A model generated the notes under the pieces. That model saw only the letters and a program-made list of their open reading frames with translations, was not told the DNA's origin and did not search any database. From Ancylobacter sp. SL191 (GTDB lineage Bacteria > Pseudomonadota > Alphaproteobacteria > Rhizobiales > Xanthobacteraceae), in the NCBI RefSeq assembly GCF_026625645.1, contig NZ_CP113056.1, positions 124,001 to 188,000 on the forward strand: 64,000 bases of DNA, read 5' to 3'. This document shows, in pieces, positions 26,280 to 35,487 of the stretch. Every line of letters begins with the position of its first letter. Within the stretch, counting starts at the first letter, position 1. A program made the translations under genes and the position numbers.

Positions 26280-26942
26280 TCAGCCGGTCGCCTGCGCCCA
26301 GTTGCCGCCTTCGATCTTGGCGGCGGCGATCACCGCCTGGGTGCGGCTCTCGACGCCGAGTTTCTGCAGGATGGCGGAGACATGCGCCTTTACCGTGGCC
26401 TCGGAGACGCCGAGCTCATAGGCGATCTGCTTGTTGAGCAGCCCCTCGGACAGCATCATCAGCACCCGCACCTGCTGCGGCGTGAGGGTGGCGAGGCGGG
26501 CGACAAGGGCCTGCCCCTCCTTGTCGGTGGCGCCCGACAGGTCGATGTCCGGCGGCGTCCAGGTGCGCCCCTCCAGCACGGCGGCCACCGCCGCGCGCAT
26601 CGTGTCCACCGAGGCGGTCTTGGGGATGAAGCCGGAGGCGCCGAATTCCATGCAGGAGCGGATGACGCCGGCCTCCTCATGGGCGGAAACCACCACCACC
26701 GGCACGCCGGGATACTGCGCGCGCAAATACATCAGGCCGGAAAAGCCGCGCACGCCGGGCATGGAGAGATCGAGCAGCACGAGGTCGATGTCGCTCTCGC
26801 GCTCCAGAAGACCCTGAAGATCCTCGAAGCCGCCAGCCTCGAACAGCTCGACGGTGGGAAACTGGCGGCACACCGCCTCGCGCAGCGCGCCACGGAACAG
26901 CGGGTGGTCGTCGGCGATCACCAGCCGGAAACTCGTCGTCAT
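26280..26942 (-). CDS. LuxR/NarL-family response regulator
   Basis: A 220-aa regulator. The receiver domain has acidic residues IADDHPLFR, phospho-acceptor Asp58 (VLLDLSMPG) and KTAS lysine. The C-terminal GerE HTH contains LTPQQVRVLMMLSEGLLNKQIAYELGVSEATVKAHVSAI in its standard layout. It is followed by the GAF kinase gene and is the most likely partner of that kinase. ATG at 26942 was used; a GTG two codons upstream is also possible. Confidence 0.9.
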   Translation of the reverse strand: MTTSFRLVIADDHPLFRGALREAVCRQFPTVELFEAGGFEDLQGLLERESDIDLVLLDLSMPGVRGFSGLMYLRAQYPGVPVVVVSAHEEAGVIRSCMEFGASGFIPKTASVDTMRAAVAAVLEGRTWTPPDIDLSGATDKEGQALVARLATLTPQQVRVLMMLSEGLLNKQIAYELGVSEATVKAHVSAILQKLGVESRTQAVIAAAKIEGGNWAQATG

Positions 26943-27070
26943 ATCCACTTCGCAGAGGCCCCTTCAACCTGCGCGCCCCGCCCTCTCGGCAGGCCGCGCC
27001 GCGATCATGGTCAGACCCCGCCCTTGCCCGTCTTGCGCGGGTCGCGTGCAGGAGCCCATTTCATCGACGT

Positions 27071-27121
27071 TTAGTGAGCATCGCCGACAAACGCCACAAC
27101 CAATTCGCGCCGATGCGCCCC
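27071..27121 (-). pseudogene. Remnant of a yjbQ 3' end
   Basis: On the minus strand the last 16 codons plus stop read GAHRRELVVAFVGDAH, nearly the same as RAHRRDLVVAFVGDGG at the end of the intact yjbQ (39398-39862). DNA identity over 27079-27120 against 39406-39447 is high with a few substitutions. The sequence further upstream is not yjbQ-like, so only the tail remains. Confidence 0.7.
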
Positions 27122-27244
27122 GTACAGGCGATCCATCGCGACAAGGCCGTCACCGCCCCGCCCATCGCGCGCCACGGCTCTCCCATAACGCAGCCGAGCC
27201 GACCGGGCGGCGGGTTACCGGGCGATCACCGTTGATCATGTGAC

Positions 27245-27286
27245 GGTCTATGTGCGGCCGGAGGCGGCGGGGCGCCCTGAGGCGGG
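27245..27286 (+). repeat. Copy of the 3' end of the 37676-39373 gene
   Basis: This stretch is nearly identical to 39337-39378, with a handful of mismatches and one indel. It encodes VYVRPEAA as in the end of the large membrane protein. The indel removes the original stop codon. No upstream coding sequence of that gene is present here. Confidence 0.7.
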
Positions 27287-27319
27287 TAAGGATCGAGACA
27301 GCCCGTCGCTAGCCTCGCG

Positions 27320-29185
27320 TCAGGGCCGGTCCAGCATGGTGGCGAGCACGACGGCGGCCCAAAGCAGACCCCGATGGTCGGCCCGGCCCTTGCGGTGGTC
27401 GCTCCAGTAGCCTTCCAGCGTCGCGTGATCGAGCCCGAGGCGGGCGCTGGCGTCGGGCGAGGGCAGCTCCATGTGGCGCAGCCAGCGCGAGACCGGAATG
27501 CCGAAGCCCTTCTTCGGCCGGTCGAGGATCTGCGCGGGCACGAGCGGCGCCATGGCCTTTTTGAGGATCCATTTGCGCACCCCGCCCCGCATCTTCACCG
27601 AGGCCGGCAGGCGGGTGGCGAAGGCGACGAGATCGCGGTCGAGGAAGGGCGAGCGCACCTCGAGCGAGGCCAGCATGCTGGCGCGGTCGGCCTTGATGAG
27701 CAGGTTCTCGCCCAGATAGAAGCGGCCGTAATATTCCAGCGAGCGGTCGACATCGTGCGGGCTGGCGCCGCTCGCCCACAGCGCCTCCGCCTCCTCATAG
27801 AGCGCGTGCGGATCGAGCGTGGCGCCGAACAGGCGCGCCATGTCCTCGAGGCTGGCCGGGCCGAGCCAGGACGGCATCCAGTGCGCCGGCGCATGGCCGA
27901 GCCCGCGCAGCGCCCGACGGATCTTGAAATCGAGGCTCATATTGGCGTCCGAGCGCGGCAGATACTCGGCGGCGGCGCTGATGCCGCGATGCGCCCAGCC
28001 GGGCACGAGGCGGTGGTAGGCCCGCGCGGTGCGCAGGGCGGCGAAGGTGTCGTAGCCGGCGAACAGCTCGTCGCCCCCGTCGCCGCTAAGCGCGACCGTC
28101 ACGTCCCGCCGGGCAAAGCCGCACAGGAGATGGGTCGGCAGGATCGAGGCATCGGCGATGGGATCGTCCAGCCCGCGCAGCAGCTGCGGCATCATCCGCG
28201 CCGCCAGATCGAGGTCCAGCGTCGTACTGTGATGGTCGGTGCCGTAATGGCGGGCCATGGCGGCGGCGATGGCCGATTCATCATAGCTCGGCTCGTTGAA
28301 GCCGATCGTGTAGGTCTTCATGCTCGCCGGATCGCGGCGCGCGGCCGCCAGCGCGACCACCGCCGTGCTGTCGATGCCGCCCGAGAGGAAGAAGCCGAGC
28401 GGCACATCGGCGGCGAGGCGGCGCTCGACGGCCTGGCCGAGCAGATGGCGCAGTTCCTCGGCCCAATCCTCGATGCTACCCGGCGGGGGATCGTCCACCG
28501 CCATGCGGTATTCCCAATAGCGGCGGGTCTGCATCTGCCCGGTGGCGAGATCCACACTCATCAGGCAGCCGCCCGGCAGCTTGGCGATGTCGCGGTAGAT
28601 CGAGCGGGGCGCCGGCACGAAGCCATAGGCGAAATATTTCAGCACCGCCTCGGCATCGATGTCCGTGGACACCGAGGGATGCCGCAGCAGCGCCGTCGCC
28701 TCCGAGGCGAAGACGAACCCCTCCCGCGTGCGGGCATAGAACAGCGGCTTCTTGCCGAAATGATCGCGTGCCAGCAGCAGGCGCCCGGCCCGGCGGTCAT
28801 AGAGGCAGAAGGCAAACATGCCGCTCAGGCGCTCGACCAGCCCCTCCCCCCACTGGCGATAGCCATGGAGCAGCACCTCGGTGTCGGAATGGTCGGTCTC
28901 GAACCGGTGGCCGCTCTGCTCCAGCGCGGCGCGCAGCTCGATATGATTGTAGATCTCGCCATTGAAGACGACGACCAGCGCGCCGTCGGCGGTCTGCATC
29001 GGCTGGCGCCCGCCCTCCAGATCGACGATGGCGAGGCGCCGGAAGCCCAGTTGCACCGGCGCGCCGGGCAGGCTGCGATCCTCATAGGTGCCGCTGTCAT
29101 CCGGTCCCCGGTGCTGCAGCGCATCGGTCATGGCGCGCAGGTCCGCGCCCGTGCCCGGCCCCACAAAACCGGCGATCCCACACAT
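27320..29185 (-). CDS. asnB: Glutamine-hydrolysing asparagine synthetase-family protein (AsnB type)
   Basis: A 621-aa protein. It begins MCGIAGFVGPG with the catalytic Cys right after Met, so the start at 29185 is fixed and upstream in-frame starts are rejected. The class II glutaminase domain (about 1-195) contains LAIVDLEGGRQPM and VFNGEIYNH. The synthetase domain has the ATP-binding PP-loop LSGGIDST and later SGDGGDELFAGYD. In surface-glycan clusters such proteins can amidate a sugar acid rather than make asparagine. It sits at the left end of the glycan cluster, divergent from the flippase-like gene. Confidence 0.9.
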   Translation of the reverse strand: MCGIAGFVGPGTGADLRAMTDALQHRGPDDSGTYEDRSLPGAPVQLGFRRLAIVDLEGGRQPMQTADGALVVVFNGEIYNHIELRAALEQSGHRFETDHSDTEVLLHGYRQWGEGLVERLSGMFAFCLYDRRAGRLLLARDHFGKKPLFYARTREGFVFASEATALLRHPSVSTDIDAEAVLKYFAYGFVPAPRSIYRDIAKLPGGCLMSVDLATGQMQTRRYWEYRMAVDDPPPGSIEDWAEELRHLLGQAVERRLAADVPLGFFLSGGIDSTAVVALAAARRDPASMKTYTIGFNEPSYDESAIAAAMARHYGTDHHSTTLDLDLAARMMPQLLRGLDDPIADASILPTHLLCGFARRDVTVALSGDGGDELFAGYDTFAALRTARAYHRLVPGWAHRGISAAAEYLPRSDANMSLDFKIRRALRGLGHAPAHWMPSWLGPASLEDMARLFGATLDPHALYEEAEALWASGASPHDVDRSLEYYGRFYLGENLLIKADRASMLASLEVRSPFLDRDLVAFATRLPASVKMRGGVRKWILKKAMAPLVPAQILDRPKKGFGIPVSRWLRHMELPSPDASARLGLDHATLEGYWSDHRKGRADHRGLLWAAVVLATMLDRP

Positions 29186-29408
29186 GCCCGCTCTCCACCC
29201 CCCTATGCCGGCGCGAATCGCGCCGGGCACCGGATCCCCATGAGACCGCCACGGCGCGGCGTGTCACCCGCAGCGTAGGCTTTCGCTCTGTAACCGCACG
29301 TTGCCGACTCACGCATATGGCGGTACTCAGCATGTGTCGAGTGCGCGCGGGCGAGCCGTAAAGTGTCCGCAGACCGCCGCTTGGTCCGATCCATTGAAGC
29401 GGCCCGTC

Positions 29409-30353
29409 ATGCTCCTGCGCTTACAAGCCGCCGTCAGCGTCATCATCCTCGTCCTCCTGCTGATGACCGTGGATCTGCCGGGCACGCTGGCGCGGCTGGG
29501 GAGCCTCGAGCCGGTTCATGGCCTTGTCGCGCTCGGCCTGTATTTTCTCGTGCACCTGAGCAACGCCGCCAAGCTGCGCGTCCTCCTGCCGCAGAGGAGC
29601 CTGTGGCAGCTTCTCGGCTTCACGCTGCTGGCGCAGGCCTATGCGCTGATGCTGCCGGGCCAGCTCGCCGGTGACGCGGTGAAGGCCTTCCGCCTCGGGC
29701 GCGCGCCCGGCACGGGCTTCAGCCGCGCCGCCTCCTCGGTCACCTTCGACAAGGTGACGGGCCTTGCCAGCGTGCTGGTGATGCTGCTGGCGGGACTCAC
29801 CGCCCTGCCGCTCGGCAAGGGCGTCGGGCTCATGCTGGCGGCGTTGATCGGCATCAGCGCCCTTGCCGCCGTCGCCGCGATGATGGGCTCGCGGCGGCTG
29901 CTCCGACCGCTCATTGCCTATGTGCTGAAAGACCCGACAACAGGCTGGCGGGCTCGACTTGGTCGCCACCTGATCGACTTCCTGAGACACTGGCAAGACC
30001 TTGTGAAACGTCCCGGCTTGGTGTTTCTGTCGCTGGCATGGGGGCTGGTCGCACAATTTCTGTCCGTCGCGGGCACGTTGATGCTCGCGCGTGGACTGGG
30101 TATCGAGCTGGGCTTCCTCGCCTGGTGCGTCGTTCTCGGCGCCCTGACCATCATTCTTCTGGCGCCGGTCGCCCTGGCCGGGCTGGGGTTACGCGAAGCG
30201 TCGCTGATCGGGCTGCTCGACATGTTCGGCGTTGGCTCCGAAGCCGCTTTGGCTCTGGGCCTGGCGCTGCTTGGCGTCCAGATCATCTTCGGGGGTATCG
30301 GACTGTCATGCGATCTTCTTGTTCTGGCGCGCGACCGCCGCGCGCCGCGATGA
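29409..30353 (+). CDS. Flippase-like membrane protein (UPF0104/LPG synthase TM family)
   Basis: A 314-aa integral membrane protein with about eight hydrophobic segments. Family signatures are FTLLAQAYALMLPGQLAGDAVKAFRLGR and ASSVTFDKVTGLASVLVMLL, followed by ALTIILLAPVALAGLGLREASLIGLL. This family (YbhN/AglD-like) is thought to move or modify lipid-linked substrates. It opens the rightward block that continues with a family 2 glycosyltransferase, so handling of a polyprenyl-linked glycan is plausible. The ATG at 29409 begins directly with the first helix. Confidence 0.82.
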   Translation: MLLRLQAAVSVIILVLLLMTVDLPGTLARLGSLEPVHGLVALGLYFLVHLSNAAKLRVLLPQRSLWQLLGFTLLAQAYALMLPGQLAGDAVKAFRLGRAPGTGFSRAASSVTFDKVTGLASVLVMLLAGLTALPLGKGVGLMLAALIGISALAAVAAMMGSRRLLRPLIAYVLKDPTTGWRARLGRHLIDFLRHWQDLVKRPGLVFLSLAWGLVAQFLSVAGTLMLARGLGIELGFLAWCVVLGALTIILLAPVALAGLGLREASLIGLLDMFGVGSEAALALGLALLGVQIIFGGIGLSCDLLVLARDRRAPR

Positions 30354-30474
30354 CAGCCTCTGGGGAAGGCCGGATGAACAACCCGCCCGCATCTGCCATT
30401 ACCTTGCGGCAAGTACAGGCGCGCCGCGCCGTCGCCGGCAGCGCGCCGGCCTTCTGCGGGACGGGGCGCCGGTG

Positions 30475-31476
30475 ATGCGCGAGGCTGTGTATATTTCGGT
30501 GCTCATCCCCGTCTTCAACGAGGACGAGAACATTTTCCCGCTCTGGCAGGCGCTGCAACCGGCGCTTGAGGCGCTGGGCAAGCCGTTCGAGGTCATCTTC
30601 GTCAATGATGGCTCGCGCGATGGCACGGAAGCCAAGCTGAGCGCGGTCGCCGCCGGCGATGCGCGGGTGCGCGTGATCAATTTTCGGCGCAATCTCGGGC
30701 AGACCGCCGCCACCATGGCGGGCATCGACCATGCGCGCGGGGCGATCATCGTCCCGATGGACGGCGACCTGCAGAACGACCCCAAGGACATTGCGCGGCT
30801 GGTCGCCAAGCTGAGCGACGGCTACGACGTCGTGTCCGGCTGGCGGCAGGCGCGGCAGGACAATTTCGTCCGCCGCACCTTCCCCAGCCGCATCGCCAAC
30901 TGGCTGATCTCCAAGGTCTCGGGCGTGAAGCTGCGCGACTATGGCTGCACGCTGAAGGCCTACCGCCGCGAGGTTCTCCAGGGCTTCCGGCTCTATGGCG
31001 AGATGCACCGCTTCGTGCCGATCTACGCCCATTGGCAGGGCGGGCGCATCACCGAGATTCCGGTGGCGCACCATCCGCGCCGGTTCGGCCAGTCGAAATA
31101 CGGGTTGAACAGGATCCTGAAAGTCCTGCTGGACCTGATGGTGGTCAAGTTCCTGACCCAGTACGCGACCAAGCCGATCTACGTCTTCGGCCTCATCGGC
31201 CTCGCCTTCATGGTGCTCGCTGTTCTGGCGGGGATCTACGCGATCTATCTGAAATTCGCGCATGAGATTTCGCTCGTGCAGACACCGCTGCCGCTGCTGG
31301 TGACGCTGAGCTTCATCACCGGCGTCATGTGCACGCTGATGGGGCTGCTGGCGGAGCTGCTGGTCCGCGTCTATTTCGGCCTCCAGCATGAGGCGCACTA
31401 CCCGATCAAGTCGAAACTCAATTTCGAGCCCGACCGCGCACCGGTCCTTCCTGCTCAGGAAGAGCCGATTTTCTAG
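30475..31476 (+). CDS. Family 2 glycosyltransferase with C-terminal membrane helices (DPM1/ArnC-like)
   Basis: A 333-aa enzyme. The N-terminal GT-A domain shows ISVLIPVFNEDENIFPLW, VNDGSRDGT, NLGQTAATMAGIDHARG and MDGDLQNDPKD with the DxD-type metal motif. Two C-terminal transmembrane segments follow (PIYVFGLIGLAFMVLAVLAG and LVTLSFITGVMCTLMGLLAELLV). Such proteins transfer a sugar from a nucleotide donor to undecaprenyl phosphate. The product could supply the GT-C-like protein at 37676. ATG at 30475 was chosen; the ribosome site is weak. Confidence 0.9.
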   Translation: MREAVYISVLIPVFNEDENIFPLWQALQPALEALGKPFEVIFVNDGSRDGTEAKLSAVAAGDARVRVINFRRNLGQTAATMAGIDHARGAIIVPMDGDLQNDPKDIARLVAKLSDGYDVVSGWRQARQDNFVRRTFPSRIANWLISKVSGVKLRDYGCTLKAYRREVLQGFRLYGEMHRFVPIYAHWQGGRITEIPVAHHPRRFGQSKYGLNRILKVLLDLMVVKFLTQYATKPIYVFGLIGLAFMVLAVLAGIYAIYLKFAHEISLVQTPLPLLVTLSFITGVMCTLMGLLAELLVRVYFGLQHEAHYPIKSKLNFEPDRAPVLPAQEEPIF

Positions 31477-31503
31477 ACAACAGGGATGCCGGGGAGGATG
31501 GGC

Positions 31504-32271
31504 GTGATCGATCTTGATACCAAGGAATTCTACGACGAGTTCTGGCCCAAGCATGTGCCGATCTATGAGAAGACCAAGGCCTACATGCTCGAGACGATCA
31601 CCGAGCGGCAGGTCGGGCGCGCTCTCGATGCCGGCTGCGGGCATGGCATCTGCAGCGTCGTGCTCTCGGAACTCGCCGACACGGTGACGGCGGTGGACCT
31701 GTCGACCGACAGTCTCGCCACCGCGCGCGAGCAGGCCGCCCGCTTCGGGCGCGGCAATATCAGCTTCCACCATCAGGATCTTCAGACGCTGGCGCCCGAA
31801 TTGCGCGACTTCGATCTCGTCTGGTGCTGGGGCGTCGCGATGATGGCGCCCGACCCGATGAAGGTGATGCACAATCTGATGCGCGCCACCGCGCCCGGCG
31901 GTACGGTCTATCTCGGGCTTTACCTGAAAACCTGGCTCTCCCCGGTGCATCAGGGCGTGCGGCATTTCTGCCGGCGCTTCATGAACACGCCGCGCCGCAA
32001 GGCGCTGGTGCTCGATTTCTTCGCCGGGCTGACCAATCTGGTCTGCCGGCTGCGCGGGCAGGAGATCAACCGCCGCGACGACAATGTCTCGATCCAGGCG
32101 CAGGTCGATGACTGGTATTACCCGCCCTACAAGACCTTCTATTCGATCGAGGAAATCCTCGATCTGTTCCGGCGCAACGGGTTCGAGGCGAGCTGCATTC
32201 AGGACCGGCTCGGCCGCATGAAGAGCGCGACGATCTTCGTGGTGCGCGCCGTGAAGCAGGCGCAGGCATGA
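31504..32271 (+). CDS. Class I SAM methyltransferase (1 of 6 in the glycan cluster)
   Basis: A 255-aa protein with SAM motif I ALDAGCGHGICSVVLSELA followed by TAVDLSTDSLATAREQA and a post-I LVWCWGVAMMAPDP. The C-terminal half holds DDWYYPPYKTFYSIEEILDLFRRNGFE. A GTG start at 31504 is preferred because GGGGAGG (31491-31497) is 6 bp upstream; ATGs at 31486 and 31498 are possible. The stop overlaps the next methyltransferase start by 4 bp. The acceptor, perhaps a sugar or lipid head group, is unknown. Confidence 0.85.
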   Translation: MIDLDTKEFYDEFWPKHVPIYEKTKAYMLETITERQVGRALDAGCGHGICSVVLSELADTVTAVDLSTDSLATAREQAARFGRGNISFHHQDLQTLAPELRDFDLVWCWGVAMMAPDPMKVMHNLMRATAPGGTVYLGLYLKTWLSPVHQGVRHFCRRFMNTPRRKALVLDFFAGLTNLVCRLRGQEINRRDDNVSIQAQVDDWYYPPYKTFYSIEEILDLFRRNGFEASCIQDRLGRMKSATIFVVRAVKQAQA

Positions 32272-33161
32272 GCGCGGCACAGGGCCCCGGCGAGCCGGAC
32301 TGGGACGCGCTCGGCCGGATCCTCGCGCAGGGCTATATCGAAACGGGCTTTGCCGGCGGCGTTACCCGCATTCCGGTGGACACCGTGGTCGCCGACATGC
32401 TCTCGCCCTCGCGCGCCGATGAGCAGATCGCCGAGATGCGGCGCACGGGCGATCTTGCCGGCAGGCGCATCCTCGAGGTCGGGTCCGGCACCGGCCTCGT
32501 GGTGGCGCGCGGGCGCATCGCCCATGGGCTGGACATCTGGGGCATCGAGCCGAGCTCGGCCGAGTACAGCTCCATCTTCGCCGTCTCCCGCGCGCTGATG
32601 GCGCATTACGGCCTGCCGGACGACCTGATCCTCGACGCCGCCGGCGAGGAGAATCCCTATCCCGACGCCAGCTTCGATCTCGTCTATTCGTCCAACGTGC
32701 TGGAGCATGTGCGCGACCCGCAGGCGGTGCTCAGCGAATCTTTGCGCGTGCTGAAGCCGGGCGGCCACCTGCTCTTCGTCGTGCCGAATTACGGCTCATG
32801 GTGGGAGGGGCATTACGGCCTGCCCTGGCTGCCGCACATGCCCCCCGGCATGGCCAAGCTCTATGTCCGCGCTCTCGGGCGCGATCCCGCCTATATCGAC
32901 ACGCTCAATCTGGTGTCGCACCGCAAGATCGAAGCCTGGCTGCGCCCGCACCGGGACGAGATCGAGATTCTGGGCTGGGGATGGGACGTGTTCGAGCGGC
33001 GGCTGCGCACGCTCGAATTCTCCGAATGGGCCTCGCTGCGAAGCGTGAAGCGGATCGCCCGGCTGATCCACCGCGTCGGCGCGCTCGATCTCGTCCTGTG
33101 GGCGGCGCGGCATCTGCGGTGGGAGACGCCGATCGTCCTCCATTTGCGCAAGCGGAACTGA
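32268..33161 (+). CDS. Class I SAM methyltransferase (2 of 6)
   Basis: A 297-aa protein. Motif I is GRRILEVGSGTGLVVARGR, followed by the acidic-loop region WGIEPSSAEYSS, and motif IV-type FDLVYSSNVLEHVRDPQAVLSE. RVLKPGGHLLFVVPNYGSWW is the post-III segment. It is translationally coupled to the previous methyltransferase through an ATGA overlap and is 10 bp before the next one. This type is common in clusters that decorate capsules, O-antigens or lipids. Confidence 0.87.
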   Translation: MSAAQGPGEPDWDALGRILAQGYIETGFAGGVTRIPVDTVVADMLSPSRADEQIAEMRRTGDLAGRRILEVGSGTGLVVARGRIAHGLDIWGIEPSSAEYSSIFAVSRALMAHYGLPDDLILDAAGEENPYPDASFDLVYSSNVLEHVRDPQAVLSESLRVLKPGGHLLFVVPNYGSWWEGHYGLPWLPHMPPGMAKLYVRALGRDPAYIDTLNLVSHRKIEAWLRPHRDEIEILGWGWDVFERRLRTLEFSEWASLRSVKRIARLIHRVGALDLVLWAARHLRWETPIVLHLRKRN

Positions 33162-33171
33162 AGGGCGGGCC

Positions 33172-33855
33172 ATGGAGATCGTTTGCCTTCCCCATGAGCG
33201 CGGCGACACGGCGTCCTGCGTCACCTATTTCGAGACGCTGGGCGTGCCGCGCACTGCCCGCCTGCTCGACATTGGCTGCCGGCATGGCAGCTTCCTCGAG
33301 AACCTGCGGCGCCGTGGCTATGAGGACATTGCCGGGCTCGATGTCGATGCCGCGGCCATCACCGAGGGCGAGGCCGCCTATCCCGCGCTGAAGGGGCGGC
33401 TCACCGCCTATGACGGCGACCGCCTACCGTTCGAGGCCGGGACGTTCGACGTCATCACCATGTTCGACGTCATCGAGCACATCAAGGACATCGACGGCTA
33501 TATGGCGAAGGTGAAAACCCTTCTGCGGCCGGGCGGCCTGCTGGTGTTCCAGACGCCGAACATCGTCATCGACGTGCCCTACTGGATCATCGCGCTGCGC
33601 CTGTTCACCCGCGAAAAGCTGCGCTGGATGTTCACCGAGCACTGCTCGCTGCAGACCTATGGCAGCCTGCGGCGACTGCTGCGCAGGGCCGGCTTCGCGG
33701 AGATCATCATCGAGCGCAACAGCCTCGACACCGCGTTCAAGCGCGACCATGTGCGCCAGACGCTGGGCTGGACCGGGCTCGTCATCCTGCGCGTGTCCAA
33801 CTACTTCCCGATGCCGCTCTACCCCAATTTCTGGGGCCATGCGCGGGTGCGCTAG
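33172..33855 (+). CDS. Class I SAM methyltransferase (3 of 6)
   Basis: A 227-aa protein with motif I LLDIGCRHGSFLENLRRRGYE, IAGLDVDAAAI, and FDVITMFDVIEHIKDIDGYMAKVKTLLRPGGLLVFQTPN. The layout resembles Ubie/Coq-like and WbdD-type small-molecule methyltransferases. In motif I the usual GCGxG is GCRHG. It ends the rightward block and is convergent, 7 bp apart, with the fourth methyltransferase. Confidence 0.85.
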   Translation: MEIVCLPHERGDTASCVTYFETLGVPRTARLLDIGCRHGSFLENLRRRGYEDIAGLDVDAAAITEGEAAYPALKGRLTAYDGDRLPFEAGTFDVITMFDVIEHIKDIDGYMAKVKTLLRPGGLLVFQTPNIVIDVPYWIIALRLFTREKLRWMFTEHCSLQTYGSLRRLLRRAGFAEIIIERNSLDTAFKRDHVRQTLGWTGLVILRVSNYFPMPLYPNFWGHARVR

Positions 33856-33862
33856 CGCCCGT

Positions 33863-34588
33863 TTACGGCCGCTCGGCCAGCACGAAGATGTAGTCGCCCT
33901 TGCGCCAGGAATTCAGGCTGAAAATACCGTAGAGCACCAGCGACAGCAGGCGGCGCACGGGGCCGTAGGTGCCCTGCGTCACGTCGAGGCCAGTGGCGCG
34001 GAACAGGTCGCGGTAGAGCGGCGAGAAGAACGGAAAGCCCCACTGCACCACGCGGCGGACCTTGAGGCCATTGGCCTCGATCTTCGCCTGAAGCTCGCCA
34101 TGCGCGTAGTTGCGGTAGTGCCCGACCTTGTACTCGTAAGGCCGCATCGTGCCCTGAAGCGTCGAGACGAGCAGGTACTTGCCGGTCATCGCCGCGATGT
34201 TGCGGATGGCGGTGACGTCGTCCTCGATATGCTCGACGACATCGGTGCAGAGAACGAGATCATGGCGCCGGTCGAGCGTGCCGTTGAGCACGTCGAACGC
34301 CATGAACTCCGCCCCCGGCGCGCGCTCGCGGGCAACCTTCAGCGCGCCCTCGGAGAAGTCGATGCCGGTGTAGCGCGCGGAAGGGCGTAGCGGCATCAGG
34401 CTTTGCAGCATCGAGCCCTGGCCGCAGCCGACATCCAGCATCGTCTCATAGGGAAGATCCTCGATGAGGGTGCGCACGATGTTGCGCAGATGCCGGCCTG
34501 TCGGGCCGAAGCGGCGCATGTCGTTCCAGCGCGTGTCCCAGTTCTGGTCGTAATCGACATCGCCGGGACCGGATACCGCCTCAGTCAT
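33863..34588 (-). CDS. Class I SAM methyltransferase (4 of 6)
   Basis: A 241-aa protein. Motif I is MLDVGCGQGSMLQSLMPLRPSARYTGIDFSE, and motif IV is HDLVLCTDVVEHIEDD. A hydrophobic C-terminal part (FFSPLYRDLFRATG, LLSLVLYGIFSLNSW) may associate with membrane. The start overlaps the stop of the fifth methyltransferase by 4 bp, so these leftward genes form one transcription unit beginning near 37510. Confidence 0.86.
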   Translation of the reverse strand: MTEAVSGPGDVDYDQNWDTRWNDMRRFGPTGRHLRNIVRTLIEDLPYETMLDVGCGQGSMLQSLMPLRPSARYTGIDFSEGALKVARERAPGAEFMAFDVLNGTLDRRHDLVLCTDVVEHIEDDVTAIRNIAAMTGKYLLVSTLQGTMRPYEYKVGHYRNYAHGELQAKIEANGLKVRRVVQWGFPFFSPLYRDLFRATGLDVTQGTYGPVRRLLSLVLYGIFSLNSWRKGDYIFVLAERP

Positions 34589-35487
34589 TTTCCGTCACCC
34601 TGCGCAAGAAAAACTCGGCGAAACACAAACTCGTTGCAGCCCGTGGGCACGCGCGGCGGAACGACCTTTTCCAGACGAAAGCCGAGAGCTTCCACCCGCG
34701 CCTGCACCTCGGCGATTCCCGCATATTCGTAGGGATAGCCGCCCAGCCAGTCGATCACGTCGTACCAGAAATCCATGCCGCGCTCCTTGCGCAGCGGCGA
34801 GGACCGCGTCTTGAGCAGCACGGCGAGATAGATCAGACCGCCGAACAGCACATTGGCGAGCGACTTCAGGAAACGCGGCGCGACATTGTAGAGGATCTTG
34901 ATCGGCGTCCAGATCGGCGAGGTCCAGTGCCGGTTATAGATCGCCAGCACGAAGGTGCCGTCCGGGCCGACGAGCCGGCTCGCATTGGTGATCGCCGGCC
35001 ACATCTGCCCGGTATGGTGCAGCGAGCCCCAGGCATAGACCGTGTCGAAGTCGCCGAGACCGTCGATGAAGCCGCCATCGAGGGCCGAGCCCTGGACGAA
35101 GGAGACCGTCCCGGCCGCTTCGGGAATGAGGCGCTGGAGATTGGCACGGGCCACCTCGACCGCGCGGGCGTTGATGTCGAAGCCGACCACCGAGGCGGCG
35201 CCGAGACGCGCGGCGGCGAGGCTGAACAGGCCGGAGCCCGCGCCGACATCGCACAGGCGCTTGCCGCGAATGGCGTCAGCGCCGATCAGTTCCGCCATGC
35301 TGCCAGCGGCGGCGTCGAGACGCCCGGAATCGAGCACGTCGCGCGAATAATCGCTCCAGTTCTCGCCGAAATCGAAGGCGATGGCGCGGTCCTGCGGGGA
35401 GCGGTCCTGTCGATTGTGCAACTCGGCGCCCACGTGGCCTACTCCTGATATGCTTTGCACTTGGACGTCATGGCGCCGCCCTGTCAA
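34585..35487 (-). CDS. Class I SAM methyltransferase (5 of 6)
   Basis: A 300-aa protein. The leading part contains DRAIAFDFGENWSDYSRDVL, and motif I reads LCDVGAGSGLFSLAAARLGAASVVGFDINARA. FDTVYAWGSLHHTGQMWPAI and TFVLAIYNRHWTSPIWTPIK follow. Its N-terminal pattern resembles methyltransferases of lipopolysaccharide and glycan loci. It overlaps both neighbours by 4 bp (ATGA), between the family 4 glycosyltransferase and methyltransferase 4. Confidence 0.86.
   Translation of the reverse strand: MTGRRHDVQVQSISGVGHVGAELHNRQDRSPQDRAIAFDFGENWSDYSRDVLDSGRLDAAAGSMAELIGADAIRGKRLCDVGAGSGLFSLAAARLGAASVVGFDINARAVEVARANLQRLIPEAAGTVSFVQGSALDGGFIDGLGDFDTVYAWGSLHHTGQMWPAITNASRLVGPDGTFVLAIYNRHWTSPIWTPIKILYNVAPRFLKSLANVLFGGLIYLAVLLKTRSSPLRKERGMDFWYDVIDWLGGYPYEYAGIAEVQARVEALGFRLEKVVPPRVPTGCNEFVFRRVFLAQGDGK

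Larger units (their letters stand above)
26943..27319. other. Intergenic region carrying two gene-end remnants
   Basis: This 377-bp region lies between the response regulator and the asparagine synthetase. No intact gene is present. It contains a yjbQ 3'-end fragment (27071-27121) and a copy of the 3' end of the 37676-39373 membrane glycosyltransferase-type gene (27245-27286). The promoter of the response-regulator operon should lie at its left end, but no clear box was seen. Confidence 0.6.
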
